Shown here: positions 8,698 through 18,377 of the stretch, one piece after another
Layout of the letters: every line of letters starts with the position of its first letter
Numbering within the stretch: the first letter of the stretch is position 1
Assembly: GCF_014196515.1 (NCBI RefSeq)
Contig: NZ_JACIDV010000001.1
Span: forward strand, 310,001 to 374,000
DNA length: 64,000 nucleotides
Source: Rhizobium skierniewicense
GTDB lineage: Bacteria; Pseudomonadota; Alphaproteobacteria; Rhizobiales; Rhizobiaceae
Direction: 5' to 3'
The notes under the pieces: model-generated
What the model was told of the DNA's origin: nothing
The model's input: the letters and a program-made list of their open reading frames with translations, nothing else
Database searches by the model: none
Position numbers and translations under genes: made by a program

Positions 8698-10034
8698 TCG
8701 CGTAATGCCCACATTTCCATCTCGAGGCCCGGAAACTCGCCGGCGAGATGCAGCGCTATGGCGCCTGAGGTTTCAAGCTGCTTCCAAAGAGGGGTTTTCG
8801 TATCGATTTCAAAGTAGATCGTGCCTGAACGGTAAGGCAACTGGCGTGGCAACACGGGCAACGAGCGAACCGGGATGCCCGGAAGTGCTACGTTGACGAG
8901 CTCGGAAATACGCTCCACCGGACCCACCTTGATCTGGGCGGGAAGCTTGCGACGGATGTCCTCTGCCGACATATCCGCACGCACTGCCAGCACGAAGCCT
9001 GCGTCACGCAGCAACGTCCTGTCGTGGATGGTGCCGACGCGTACGCCATGTCTGCGCTCCACAAGCTCGATGGCCACTGCCGATTGCTCCAGCACGGCCG
9101 ACAGTGAGGTGCGCAGGTCATCAAACACCGCTGCGAAACTGGCCTTTAGGTCATCATGCCTGTAGGGCGGGAATTCCGTCGCACGCTTCCTCTCGGTGGT
9201 GAAGGTTGCCAGCTCACCAGCCAGTTGAATGCAATCCTCGTAAAATCTGATGGGGTGGAAGCGCGTCGCATTCGCGGAAAAATGGGCAAGCAGGGGGTCA
9301 GCGCGATTGAGGATTTGCAGCAGGAAATAATCGCCGACTTCGGCAGTCCCGCGGATTGTCGGATCGCCGATGCGCTCGGAAATAGCCTGCGCACGATGAC
9401 GGACAATGCCCAGCAATTCCGTCAGAAGTTCACCCAGCCGCGAGGAGGCGGCGCAGTTCAAGGATGGAGGAATGAAGTCAGGATCGAGAATAACCGCCCG
9501 ATCCGATCGGACCTCGATAACCTTTGCGAGACCAATCAGATCATAGCCGGAAAGATCGTCGCCCGTCTTCAGGAAGCGCAGGCTGAGGCGCCCTACGTCG
9601 ATCGGCGCCACAAAATCGGTGTCGACGTTGGCGTCCGAGGCTTCGTATGTCGTCGCAACGACCCGCACACTGTTTGTGTTGGCAATGTTGCCGCTGGACA
9701 TATCTGCCTTGCCCGGCTGGCGTGCGGGCAGCGCCAGATACACGATGGCATTCTTGACGCCCTCATCCAGATCCAGTGGCGGAGGCAGGTCAGAATCCTC
9801 GGGAGCCTCGAAAGGTGTACCGTCAGGCAAGATACCGCGTAGGTTTGAGAGGGCAAACTGACCGATTGCCAGGGCGCTGCGGTCAATACCGATTTCCGCT
9901 ATGCCCCAGGGGTAAGGGGACAAGTTGCGTGTGGTATTGCGCACGAGCCGTTCTGTCCAACGGTCCGATTGCTGAAAATGTTGAACACGAAGGAACATGC
10001 CTTCGCTCCAGGCAACGCGGTTTTCATGCCTCAT
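8694..10034 (-). CDS. tssK: T6SS baseplate adaptor TssK (ImpJ)
   Basis: The 446-residue protein begins with the typical TssK N-terminus (MRHENRVAWSEGMFLRVQHF), in which the first two beta-rich domains resemble phage receptor-binding proteins. TssK connects the baseplate wedge (TssE/F/G) to TssL and TssM in the inner membrane. Length and start match the family. The ATG overlaps the end of fha by 11 nt and the stop overlaps tssL, consistent with one translationally coupled operon. Confidence 0.95.
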   Translation of the reverse strand: MRHENRVAWSEGMFLRVQHFQQSDRWTERLVRNTTRNLSPYPWGIAEIGIDRSALAIGQFALSNLRGILPDGTPFEAPEDSDLPPPLDLDEGVKNAIVYLALPARQPGKADMSSGNIANTNSVRVVATTYEASDANVDTDFVAPIDVGRLSLRFLKTGDDLSGYDLIGLAKVIEVRSDRAVILDPDFIPPSLNCAASSRLGELLTELLGIVRHRAQAISERIGDPTIRGTAEVGDYFLLQILNRADPLLAHFSANATRFHPIRFYEDCIQLAGELATFTTERKRATEFPPYRHDDLKASFAAVFDDLRTSLSAVLEQSAVAIELVERRHGVRVGTIHDRTLLRDAGFVLAVRADMSAEDIRRKLPAQIKVGPVERISELVNVALPGIPVRSLPVLPRQLPYRSGTIYFEIDTKTPLWKQLETSGAIALHLAGEFPGLEMEMWALRE

Positions 10035-11226
10035 CTTGTCTGCTTACCCCCTTGGTATCTGTTTCGTGATTGGAAGCTGCTTCTTCCTGCGTCACATCGC
10101 CCTGTGCTGCGCGCTGGAGAAACTGCCGGACGGACAATTGCCGGCCTTCCTGTTCAAATTGCTGCTTATATGCGGACCAGTAGTCGGTGCGCTTGATCAC
10201 GGAGCGCCATTCCTTACGCTCTATCTTGGCTCGCCAGTCGTTCTGCGCATCTGCCATGGCCTCGACTAGCCTCGGTTCAAGCTTGCGGGTACACGTCTGG
10301 ATCAGCGTCTCAAGTGTCGATGCTAGGAGGCGCTGCTGGCGGATAAGGCCCTCTATCCGTCCGCGTGCAGTGTCGTCGCTCGGTTCGATATCGATTGCGG
10401 TGTAGTCGATATCCAAAACGGCAAGACTTTCGGCAGTTTCCTTTTCCAGCTGGACCAGAAGATCGTCAATGGCGTCCTGCGTTGGAGAAAAGACAGGGAG
10501 TTGCGGCTCCTCGATTTCGAACGTGTCGTTCGCATCCGTAAAAACGGCATCGAAATCTTCCGGCGCAGCCTTCGTCTTTGGCCGCGTGACCATGACCGGG
10601 ATATTCAACGCATCCGTATGTTCGTGTTTGCTGCTCTCATCCGGTTCCTTATCCCAGTCATTGGGCAGAACGACGCCGATACCGGATGTCGCAGGCGGGG
10701 CGTTCCAGCCGATCTCCACATTGCGCGAGATGGATTTGCTTTTCTTGCCCGATTGATTGGCGACAGCTTCGGGCCACTCATCGTTGGTGGCGCCGCCTGC
10801 AATCACGCCGCGCGCTGAACGGCCGTTTGGGGCGATGTCCGCAAGGATGGCCGAGATCGTCATACTCTCGTCGCTGATCCGAAGAGACGTGTCGGGGTCG
10901 CCGAAATCCATTTCGGCTTCACCCGTGATGACCGCTTCGAAAACCTGCCCACCGATGCCGATCTGCGATCCATTGTTCAATCGTGCCGTCTGGCCCTCCA
11001 GAAGCAGGCGCCCATCCACCTGTGTTCCGTTTGCACTACGGTCGAGGATCGTGAAGCCTTCGCGATCACGGTTGAGCGTGCAATGAATTTTCGATACACG
11101 CCTGGCATCGTCATTGACCTGCCAGTCGCAGTCACTCGACCGCCCTATGACCCGGCAGCCGTGTTCAAAACTCCATAGCGTGGGCTTTCCAACACCCGCG
11201 TTTTTCTCTTTCAGCACAAGCTTCAT
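10024..11226 (-). CDS. fha: Fha, FHA-domain T6SS activator (ImpI/TagH type)
   Basis: The 400-residue protein has an N-terminal forkhead-associated domain (about 1-100) with GCRVIGRSSDCDW and later SKIHC and NGTQVDGR, the usual phosphothreonine-binding loop residues. The rest is a long acidic linker and a helical C-terminal region with several Glu/Arg-rich stretches (about 280-385). In A. tumefaciens, Fha binds phosphorylated TssL and activates secretion. The ATG at 11226 has GAGGA 7 nt upstream and lies 10 nt after the tssG stop; an earlier in-frame ATG at 11262 lies inside tssG and gives a non-conserved N-terminus, so it was rejected. Confidence 0.92.
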   Translation of the reverse strand: MKLVLKEKNAGVGKPTLWSFEHGCRVIGRSSDCDWQVNDDARRVSKIHCTLNRDREGFTILDRSANGTQVDGRLLLEGQTARLNNGSQIGIGGQVFEAVITGEAEMDFGDPDTSLRISDESMTISAILADIAPNGRSARGVIAGGATNDEWPEAVANQSGKKSKSISRNVEIGWNAPPATSGIGVVLPNDWDKEPDESSKHEHTDALNIPVMVTRPKTKAAPEDFDAVFTDANDTFEIEEPQLPVFSPTQDAIDDLLVQLEKETAESLAVLDIDYTAIDIEPSDDTARGRIEGLIRQQRLLASTLETLIQTCTRKLEPRLVEAMADAQNDWRAKIERKEWRSVIKRTDYWSAYKQQFEQEGRQLSVRQFLQRAAQGDVTQEEAASNHETDTKGVSRQDEA

Positions 11227-11236
11227 CGTTTCGTCC

Positions 11237-12241
11237 TCATGCAGACAGCGCCGAGCCTTCACGCTCGGTCACGATGGCGTCGGTACTATCCTTTTGGGCG
11301 GGCGCAACACGCGCCCAGCTGTTCCAGCCAAGCCTGGCGGGGGCGTCCGGTTGTCCCAACCGGCAAAACGGCACATCCTCTTTTTTCAAAATGACCTGAA
11401 CATCAAAATCAAAGGCACTGCCGACGAAAAGGCGTGTGACTGCGCAAATTTCCGCGAGGCGTTTCGATCCAGGCGTCAGCGCGAGATAGTCGGCATAGCC
11501 GACAGGGCCAACCACGATGCGAAAGCCACCGCTGAAATCCTGAACAGCGCTTCCTGCTGAGACGTTCCGCCCGAGCGACAGGCCGCCCGGCTGACCGAGC
11601 TGGCTTTGTTCGTGGACGGGAAGCGGAACCCAGCGCTTGCGAAACTGTTCGACGGCGACATCGAGCCCGGTAAACTCGCAAAGCATAGCGGTGAGTGCGG
11701 TCGCATTGCGGTTGCGGTTTGCCAGAAGTCCGCTGAAGCGGAGCAATACGTCATCCTTGACGCCAACTTTTTCACTGAGACCTGCCGTACCAAAGCCCGT
11801 AAGTGACAGCAGGGTCTTTCGGAACGCATTGCTCTCCATGTCATTTGACCAACGCAGACCCCGAGCGAGCCTGTATTTCTCGGTAGCAGCAACGAAAAGC
11901 TCGCTGAAACGGCCCGCGAACAGACTGAAAAAACTGCCCAGTGCCTTTGATCGATTGCGCTCTTCCCTTTGCAGCATCTCGCCATAGACGGGTGGCAGCG
12001 AGCCGAGTGGACCCATGATCGGCGCGAAAGCCGAGCGTAACTCTGCTTTGCCGTCTTTTCGTCGAAAGCTGCCGATGGCGACAGGCGTCAGACGCGACCC
12101 ATTATGCGCGCCAATCGTCAGCTCCTCGTTCTCAGCCAAATGCTGTGCGACACGAAAGGCCGTTGCAGGCTCGAACGCGCCGGGGTCCCGCCCCAGTCGC
12201 TCCTCTTGCTGTTCCCGCATATCCCTGGCTGTCTCTGGCAT
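11237..12241 (-). CDS. tssG: T6SS baseplate wedge protein TssG (ImpH)
   Basis: The 334-residue protein belongs to the TssG/VasB family; recognisable parts are FRVAQHLAENEEL near the N-terminus, FFSLFAGRFSELF in the middle, and a C-terminal region ending ARLGWNSWARV. TssG joins two TssF copies and TssE in the baseplate wedge, comparable with phage gp53/gp7. The ATG follows AGGAGG at 4-5 nt, one of the best ribosome sites in this operon. It begins 9 nt after tssF ends. Confidence 0.93.
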   Translation of the reverse strand: MPETARDMREQQEERLGRDPGAFEPATAFRVAQHLAENEELTIGAHNGSRLTPVAIGSFRRKDGKAELRSAFAPIMGPLGSLPPVYGEMLQREERNRSKALGSFFSLFAGRFSELFVAATEKYRLARGLRWSNDMESNAFRKTLLSLTGFGTAGLSEKVGVKDDVLLRFSGLLANRNRNATALTAMLCEFTGLDVAVEQFRKRWVPLPVHEQSQLGQPGGLSLGRNVSAGSAVQDFSGGFRIVVGPVGYADYLALTPGSKRLAEICAVTRLFVGSAFDFDVQVILKKEDVPFCRLGQPDAPARLGWNSWARVAPAQKDSTDAIVTEREGSALSA

Positions 12242-12250
12242 CTAGACCTC

Positions 12251-14035
12251 CTAAAGTAGCGGGCGGTCCGCCGCACGGGCAGGCCACTTGGCAAGAGGTT
12301 CGGATTGACCGCGCATGGTTGCGATCAGGCGCGTGAAGCTGTTGATGGATGTGTAAAGACCAAAGAAATGGTTCAGCACGCTCGCAAACACAAAGGCGGC
12401 GGAGCGGTCGATCATCGCCGGATCAAACTCCAGAGTGATGTCTGTTCCCGGGACCATGGCCGAACCGATCCTGGCGTGGGAATTGCTGGCTTCCACCGAC
12501 GTGATCGCTTCTACCAGTTGACGTGTTTCCGGCGTATCGCGGAAGGCGTAGAGCGACAGGATGTCCTTGAGCGGTGCGCCACCATTGTCAAAGAGCGAGA
12601 GATGGTTGAGCAACAGGTGGGAGACCAGCCTCCATTCTCGTGCGGATCGTTCGGTCATTCGCACGGCCGGCGTCGGCGGCAACAGGGCATGGATGGACTC
12701 GATCGCCTCGTTTCCAGCCGATAGCTGAAGGAAGGGGTGCCCTCCACCAAAAGGAAGCTGGCTGGGAAGCTCGCGGTTGATACACAGCGTTTCCACGCTG
12801 GCGACAACATCGAGCGGCCCCAATGGCCCACGCTGCTGGTCAACGAAGGCTATATCCGTGTCGGATGAACCATCGTCATCGTCGAAACGCCGGTAGGATT
12901 GCCAGAACACATTGGACCCATTGCTTCTCTGGGTTCGGCCAAAGAATGGCGACGTCGTTTCGATATGACCGGAGCGGTTTGTCAGATGGACACCTTCGAC
13001 CCCGTAGATCTCTCGTGTTCGCTGGCGCCGTGCATCCGGTAGCAGCCGGTACTCCGTTCGGGTGCCGTCCAGATTGATCGGCTCACAGGATTGCTGGAAA
13101 AGGTTGATGACGGGCGATGCGTTGAGCACGAAGTCCTTTGCCGAGACCATCCGCTCAAGGCGCGCATCAGCTGCGTCAAGATAAATATAAAGTTCGCAGT
13201 CACCGCCTGTCCACTGGTTCATGCCGTCAATGTCGAGAAACAGAAACTTGTGCGGAAGCGCAAAAAACTCAGTCAGCAGCCGGTAACCGTCGAAGCTGTT
13301 TGCAGGGTAGGGCAGCATGGCCTGGTCGCGCGCAAAGCCCGATGTTTTCAGGTTCTTTGCGGGAAGAAACACGGCGTTCTTGTCTTCGGAATGCTGGGCA
13401 AGTGCCACTCCGACACAATGGTTCGCCAGCAACTCGTAAAGGGCTGTTGCCTGCTGCCATGCCGACGATATGAAAATCTGCAGCGAACTCAGCCCCATCT
13501 CCCGGAATGTCGTGGGACGTGGCGCTGTGGTGCGCAGAGAGAGCTTCAGGCAGCTGGCGGCACCCGCACTGCTTGCCGAAAACGGCGCGTCGATGGGCTG
13601 GCTAACGAGCGATGCGCCAGAGATTTCCAGCGGAACGATGTCGGTGTCCTGTGCGGTCCGGAACCGGCAGCTCTCCCCGCCAATCGGTTCAGCCAGAATT
13701 TCGCTATGACGCTCCAGCCTCTGAACGGTCGTAAGAGCGGCGCTTGGCTTGAAATGCACGACGCTCATCGAGGGCAGGGGCGCCAGATAATGGGGATAGA
13801 GCGTCTCGAGCAGGCTGTCCGAGAGTTCGGGAAATTCATCATCGAGCTTCAGACGCACGCGAGCAGCGGAGTATGCAAAGCTCTGGATCAAACGTTCGAC
13901 ATGCGGGTCATCGGCAACGTCACCGGTCATCCGCAGCCGTCCGGCGATCTTTGGGAACGCCTTGGCAAAGCGGGACGCACGCTTTCTCAGCGCAAACAGT
14001 TCGTCGTTGTATTTTTCCAGAAAGCCGTCAGGCAT
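12251..14035 (-). CDS. tssF: T6SS baseplate wedge protein TssF (ImpG)
   Basis: The 594-residue protein has the standard TssF N-terminus (YNDELFALRKRASRFAKAFP, then SFAYSAARVRLKLDDEFPE) and normal family length. It forms the wing of the baseplate wedge with TssG and TssE, analogous to phage gp6. Its ATG overlaps the tssE stop by 8 nt. No missing region or frame disruption is seen. Confidence 0.95.
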   Translation of the reverse strand: MPDGFLEKYNDELFALRKRASRFAKAFPKIAGRLRMTGDVADDPHVERLIQSFAYSAARVRLKLDDEFPELSDSLLETLYPHYLAPLPSMSVVHFKPSAALTTVQRLERHSEILAEPIGGESCRFRTAQDTDIVPLEISGASLVSQPIDAPFSASSAGAASCLKLSLRTTAPRPTTFREMGLSSLQIFISSAWQQATALYELLANHCVGVALAQHSEDKNAVFLPAKNLKTSGFARDQAMLPYPANSFDGYRLLTEFFALPHKFLFLDIDGMNQWTGGDCELYIYLDAADARLERMVSAKDFVLNASPVINLFQQSCEPINLDGTRTEYRLLPDARRQRTREIYGVEGVHLTNRSGHIETTSPFFGRTQRSNGSNVFWQSYRRFDDDDGSSDTDIAFVDQQRGPLGPLDVVASVETLCINRELPSQLPFGGGHPFLQLSAGNEAIESIHALLPPTPAVRMTERSAREWRLVSHLLLNHLSLFDNGGAPLKDILSLYAFRDTPETRQLVEAITSVEASNSHARIGSAMVPGTDITLEFDPAMIDRSAAFVFASVLNHFFGLYTSINSFTRLIATMRGQSEPLAKWPARAADRPLL

Positions 14036-14537
14036 TTCCCGCCTCCACCAGAAAGCGTTGGGTAGAAGGGTCTATCTTGGATTCAAAACTGATCGGCGGC
14101 ATGCCCTCATGCAGGCGGAACGTTGCCTGAATGCGCATTCTCAGCGCCCGGTCACCGTCCACCCTGTTGCGCAAAATGGTGACCCGAACATCTGAAAGCC
14201 GTGTTTCAAACATGCTGATGCGACGCTCGATCGTCTGCGCGAGCTTTGCCTTGGAAGCATCGGTGACGAGGTTCGCGGAGAGTATGCCATCGACACCGTA
14301 GCTCACCAGCGCGTCTGGCAGTTCTTTGAGATCGGCAGACGGCCCCGCAGGATTGCGCCGCGTGTTCAGCAGGGCTTCCAGATCGCGGCGAATAACCTCC
14401 CGCATTTCACGAACCTGATCAGCGAGGCTGGCGGGTGGATCATTTTCCGCATCCGGTGCATCATCCAGCAGTCGGTCGAAAACCGACCGAGACAACGTCC
14501 GCTGCTTGGGTCTGTATTGCTCGAGCGGATCAACCAC
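14028..14537 (-). CDS. tssE: T6SS gp25-like baseplate protein TssE (ImpF)
   Basis: This is a gp25-like lysozyme-fold protein without catalytic activity. The core runs from SRSVFDRLLDD to the C-terminal ISFESKID. It initiates sheath polymerisation at the baseplate. I chose GTG 14537 (169 residues), whose GTGGTTGA overlaps the tagJ stop. The longer ATG start at 14612 would overlap tagJ by 83 nt and add a basic, non-conserved leader. The start is the uncertain part, not the identity. Confidence 0.88.
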   Translation of the reverse strand: MVDPLEQYRPKQRTLSRSVFDRLLDDAPDAENDPPASLADQVREMREVIRRDLEALLNTRRNPAGPSADLKELPDALVSYGVDGILSANLVTDASKAKLAQTIERRISMFETRLSDVRVTILRNRVDGDRALRMRIQATFRLHEGMPPISFESKIDPSTQRFLVEAGNA

Positions 14538-15354
14538 GCGCAGTCTGCCTTTCTTGCGTTTCAGCAGTAGAGGACAGAGTGGATATTTCGTGGAATGGCA
14601 CGAGATCATCACCGATCAACAGGCAACGTTGGCCTTCTCCGGTGACGAGCGGACCGGCATCGTTCCAGATTGTTTCGCGACCCAGCAACATTGTCGGGCT
14701 ACCAGTTTCGCTGTGGTACAGCGACGGCACCAAGACCGACGCCATGGCGCCGTCACGCAGAGATAACTCTGCCTGGCGGAAGGCGATGTCGCGCGGGCGC
14801 TTCATCGGCTCTATCGTCAGCGACTCGATCCTGGCGTAATCGATCCAAAGATAGCGACCTCCGTCCGTCAACACTTCGAGGGCGTGTGGAATACGGTCAT
14901 CGAGGTCGCGAATATCTCCAGCGGGTTTGCCGTTGCAGACAATGGAGAGCTCGCCGCGCTGTGCCTCGAGTTCCGCGAGCGCGCCCGTGGCCGCTTCCGC
15001 GTCGCCTGCGCGCGCCGCAATATTTGCCTTGATCGCAAGCTGATCGAGTTCGGAAGGACCGTTTGCAAAATCGGGGACGGCACCGTCCACGAACCAGGCA
15101 TTACGTGCTGCCATAGCACGCAAATGGTGGCGGATGATGGAAAAGCCGACAGCATCCTGTGGGGCAAATGTGGCGGCAAGGTTGCACTGCGCATCCGCTT
15201 TTTCGAACTCGCCGGCTAGGATGAGCAGGTCGACGTAAAGATTGCGGCCTTCCTTATCAGACGGCTTTACCTTCACATGTTCTTTTGCGGCGCCAATGGC
15301 CTCCTGGAGCTGATCGCCGTCGAGCAGGCGGGAGATGTCTTCGCGCAGTGTCAT
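14530..15354 (-). CDS. tagJ: T6SS accessory protein TagJ (ImpE)
   Basis: The 274-residue protein has the ImpE architecture: an N-terminal TPR-like helical half (DGDQLQEAIGAAKEHVKVKP, then RNLYVDLLILAGEFEKADAQ) and a C-terminal beta-rich half (YLWIDYARIESL). In other bacteria TagJ binds the TssB N-terminus and modulates sheath handling by ClpV. The ATG overlaps the tssC40 stop as ATGA. TagJ occurs only in some T6SS subtypes, among them the Agrobacterium type. Confidence 0.93.
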   Translation of the reverse strand: MTLREDISRLLDGDQLQEAIGAAKEHVKVKPSDKEGRNLYVDLLILAGEFEKADAQCNLAATFAPQDAVGFSIIRHHLRAMAARNAWFVDGAVPDFANGPSELDQLAIKANIAARAGDAEAATGALAELEAQRGELSIVCNGKPAGDIRDLDDRIPHALEVLTDGGRYLWIDYARIESLTIEPMKRPRDIAFRQAELSLRDGAMASVLVPSLYHSETGSPTMLLGRETIWNDAGPLVTGEGQRCLLIGDDLVPFHEISTLSSTAETQERQTARG

Positions 15355-16742
15355 GCGGTAATCCTTTGCGGTTCGGGGGCTGCCCCGCTGCGGACAATGG
15401 GAGTTGTCGTTTCGGCAATAAGGTGAAAGCTGGTCGAGACGTCATCCAGCTGAAAGTGGGGCTGGAGACGAACGGTACACGAGAAGCTGCCCGGTTTTCC
15501 CGGAATTTCGAAGACCTCTATGCCCGCGGAACGCAGGGGATAGCGTGCTCTCAGAGTGGCCTCGGCGTCGTCATTGCCGAGCGTATAGGACGCCAGCCAT
15601 GTTTCCAGCTTGCGTTCAATCGTGCGCGCATCGCTCAGTGCACCAATGTCGTCACGCATGATAACCTTGAGGTAGTGCGAAAAGCGGGAAGCGCAGAGTA
15701 CATATTGCAGCATCGCAGCCAGTCTGGCGTTTTGTCGTGCGCTCTCGCCGGAATAATGGCCCGGAGCATGAAGCGACTGATTTGCGTTGAAAATTGCCAT
15801 GCTGGACAAATAGGTCGTAGAGACCGGCACGATGCCAAGGTCGGAGAACTGTTGTTCCTGGCCAGTGGTGAGTTGTGCCTCGACGGGCGGCTGTGCTGAA
15901 AGTCCGTCGCTTTCAAGGCCCAAGTCGAGTGGGGGTAACTGCGCGGGCGACAGCATGCCGCCATCCACAGCATCCTGCGTTACGCCACGAATATCGGCAA
16001 ACCAGCCGCTCTCGTTGAAATTCCTGACGACGACGGCCCCAAAGGCAAAGGCGGCATTTCCCCACAGCAATGTTTCCCCGTCCTCCGACACGTGTTCACG
16101 GAAGGGGAAAGGATCTTCGCGCCTGCGCGAATATGGTTTGTGTGGTGAGCGTAAAAGGATGCGGGGGGCGACAAGACCAACAAACCGGCTGTCATCACGC
16201 GCACGCAGCGCATTCCATCGCAGCCGCGACTTTTCCTGCTTCAACCATGAAAAGTCGTGAACGCGGTTCAGTTCGGAAAAATCCTCAAGGCCGACCGTCA
16301 TGGGGGACGCTGCCGCGACGAATGGGCAAAACGCGGCCGCAGCAACCATGCCGATCTGTGAAAGAGCGGTTATGGAATCAATGCCCTCCAAGTCATCAGG
16401 CGAAAACGTGTAGTCGCCAATCAACAGACCGACAGGCTCGCCGCCCGGCATTCCGAATTCGCGGCTATAGATAATCTCGAAAAGGTGGCTTTGGTCAAAA
16501 TCCGTCGCCCGCTCCATGCTGCGGGCCAGTTCACGCCAACTTGCGTTCAGCAACTTGATCTTGACGTCGGGGCCTCGGCTTGCCTCGCGCACCACCATGG
16601 CAAGCCCTCGCCATCTCGCTTCCATCGCCTGAAAATCAGGATGGTGCAAAATGGCGTTGACCTGCGCGTTCAACGCCTCGTCTATGAGTGCGATGAGCAG
16701 GTCGGCCTGACTGCGGGTGTCCGAAACGGACCGTGGCTTCAT
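15351..16742 (-). CDS. tssC40: TssC-family sheath protein, second copy (TssC40/ImpD type)
   Basis: This 463-residue protein is a TssC/EvpB paralogue of the next gene. Shared landmarks are the start of the domain (NAILHHPDFQAMEARWRGL), the GMPGGEPVGLLIGDY segment, SRFVGLVAPRIL, and ASRFSHYLKVIMRDDIG. It differs in a C-terminal region richer in Pro/Ala and in a shorter N-terminus. A. tumefaciens also has two TssC-like proteins (TssC40 and TssC41), both reported as needed for secretion. It is separated from tssC41 by 55 nt containing a GC-rich hairpin. Confidence 0.92.
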   Translation of the reverse strand: MKPRSVSDTRSQADLLIALIDEALNAQVNAILHHPDFQAMEARWRGLAMVVREASRGPDVKIKLLNASWRELARSMERATDFDQSHLFEIIYSREFGMPGGEPVGLLIGDYTFSPDDLEGIDSITALSQIGMVAAAAFCPFVAAASPMTVGLEDFSELNRVHDFSWLKQEKSRLRWNALRARDDSRFVGLVAPRILLRSPHKPYSRRREDPFPFREHVSEDGETLLWGNAAFAFGAVVVRNFNESGWFADIRGVTQDAVDGGMLSPAQLPPLDLGLESDGLSAQPPVEAQLTTGQEQQFSDLGIVPVSTTYLSSMAIFNANQSLHAPGHYSGESARQNARLAAMLQYVLCASRFSHYLKVIMRDDIGALSDARTIERKLETWLASYTLGNDDAEATLRARYPLRSAGIEVFEIPGKPGSFSCTVRLQPHFQLDDVSTSFHLIAETTTPIVRSGAAPEPQRITA

Positions 16743-16771
16743 GGATGGGCTCCAGGCGCAAATGCGAGAAG

Positions 16772-16789
16772 AGGGGCACTGCTGCCCCT
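16772..16789 (-). terminator. GC-rich hairpin between tssC41 and tssC40
   Basis: AGGGGCA (16772-16778) and TGCCCCT (16783-16789) form a perfect 7-bp stem with a 4-nt loop. On the transcribed strand the stem is followed by TCTTCTC, not a clean U-run. It could act as a leaky terminator or an RNA-processing and stabilising element. Confidence 0.5.
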
Positions 16790-16797
16790 TTTCATCT

Positions 16798-18279
16798 TCA
16801 GTTCTTGGTTGGAATACGGGCGACCATACGCAGCGACGTCGTCAGCTCTTCCATCTGCAACCATGGACGCATCCAGGCAACGGCGTTGTATGCGCCAGGC
16901 TTGCCAGGAATTTCCTGAACGGTGACCTTGGCGTCGCGAAGAGGATATTTCGCCCTGGACTCCTCGCCTGCCTCGTCGTTGGCGTTGACATAGTTGGAAA
17001 TCCAGCGATTGAGCCAGACTTCGCAATCCGATGCCTCCATGAACGAGCCAATCTTATCGCGGCCCATGACCTTCAGGTAATGGGCAAACCGGGACGTCGC
17101 CATCATGTAGGGCAGGCGGGCGGACACTGCTGCGTTTGCTGTCGCTTCCGGCCGGTCGTACAGCTTGGGCTTGTGGGCCGTCTGCGCGCCGAAGAAGACG
17201 GCGTAATCTGTGTTCTTGTAGTGGCACAGTGGGAGAAAGCCGAGCTTGCCGAGTTCCGCATCGCGACGGTCAGTGATTCCGACCTCAGTCGGGCACTTTA
17301 AATCCAGATCACCATCGTCACTGGAGAAGACATGCATTGGGAGATTTTCGACCTTGCCGCCGTTTTCGGCACCACGGATCGCCGTGCACCAGCCATTTTT
17401 GGCGAAGGCGTCCGTCAGCTTCGTCCCCATAACGTATGCCGCATTCATCCAGCAATATTCGTCATGATCGAGATCGTTGTTCACGGAACCCTTGGTCTCA
17501 TCATAGGCAAATTCGTCGATCGGATTGGTCTTCGGGCCATACGGCATCCGTGCGAGAACGCGGGGCAGGGCGAGCGTGACGAAGCGGGAATCGTCGCTCT
17601 CGCGGAAGCTGCGCCATTTTGCGTATTCGACAGTGTCGAAAATCTTCTCAAGGTCGCGTGGGCGCGCCAGATCGCGGTAGTCGTCAAAGCCGAACATGCG
17701 GGGGCTTGCAGCGGAAATGAATGGCGCAAAGGCAGCCGCCGCGATCGAAGAGACGCCCTGCAACAACTGAACGTCTTCGAACGAGTTATCGAACTCGTAG
17801 TCGCCGATAATGGCGCCCATGGGTTCACCGCCGGGAGTGCCGAATTCGTCTTCATAAATCGATTTGAACAGGCGGGATTGATCGAACTCGACGGCCTTTT
17901 CAAGATCGCGGCTGACTTCACGCTTGGTGGCGTTCAGAACGCGGATCTTGAGGTTGACGCTCGTCTCGGAGTTCTTGACCAGATAGTTCAGTCCGCGCCA
18001 CGTGCCCTCCAGTTTCGTGAACTCAGGCGCCTGCATGACGGCGGCGAGCTGAACGGAAATCGCCCGATCAAGGTCGGCAATCGCCTGATTAAGGGTAACT
18101 GTGAGGTTGCGGTCATATTTGACGGTACCCTTGAGGGCTTGATCCGTCAGCGTGCGCAGAAGATTTTGAGCACGGTCGGGTTCGGTCTGGCGTGTTGCGG
18201 CAACCACCTTGGCCAGAAGGCCATTTTCTTCGGTCGTCGTTGCCTGTGCGTCATTTTTCAGCAGGCTATCAGCGCTCAT
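16798..18279 (-). CDS. tssC41: T6SS contractile sheath large subunit TssC (TssC41/ImpC)
   Basis: The 493-residue protein is the canonical large sheath subunit. Landmarks are APEFTKLEGTWRGLNYLV, GTPGGEPMGAIIGDYEFD, SRFVTLALPRVLARMPYG and TSRFAHYLKVMGRDKIGS. It polymerises with TssB into the cytoplasmic contractile sheath around the Hcp tube. It follows tssB by 98 nt, an unusually long gap in an otherwise overlapping operon; the gap holds a hairpin with a GCAA tetraloop on the transcribed strand. Length and motifs look complete. Confidence 0.97.
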   Translation of the reverse strand: MSADSLLKNDAQATTTEENGLLAKVVAATRQTEPDRAQNLLRTLTDQALKGTVKYDRNLTVTLNQAIADLDRAISVQLAAVMQAPEFTKLEGTWRGLNYLVKNSETSVNLKIRVLNATKREVSRDLEKAVEFDQSRLFKSIYEDEFGTPGGEPMGAIIGDYEFDNSFEDVQLLQGVSSIAAAAFAPFISAASPRMFGFDDYRDLARPRDLEKIFDTVEYAKWRSFRESDDSRFVTLALPRVLARMPYGPKTNPIDEFAYDETKGSVNNDLDHDEYCWMNAAYVMGTKLTDAFAKNGWCTAIRGAENGGKVENLPMHVFSSDDGDLDLKCPTEVGITDRRDAELGKLGFLPLCHYKNTDYAVFFGAQTAHKPKLYDRPEATANAAVSARLPYMMATSRFAHYLKVMGRDKIGSFMEASDCEVWLNRWISNYVNANDEAGEESRAKYPLRDAKVTVQEIPGKPGAYNAVAWMRPWLQMEELTTSLRMVARIPTKN

Positions 18280-18330
18280 GTCTCAATCCTTCCAAATGCG
18301 GCTTTCTTGTCTGCCGCTAGAACCGGGGAA

Positions 18331-18346
18331 GCCCCGTTGCCGGGGC
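18331..18346 (-). terminator. Intercistronic hairpin with GNRA loop between tssB and tssC41
   Basis: On the transcribed strand the sequence reads GCCCCG-GCAA-CGGGGC: a perfect 6-bp GC stem closed by a GCAA (GNRA) tetraloop, which is exceptionally stable in RNA. There is no U-run after it. This suggests an mRNA stabiliser or processing site rather than a terminator. Confidence 0.5.
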
Positions 18347-18377
18347 GTCTCAACGAAGCAATGCTAATGCAGCGAAG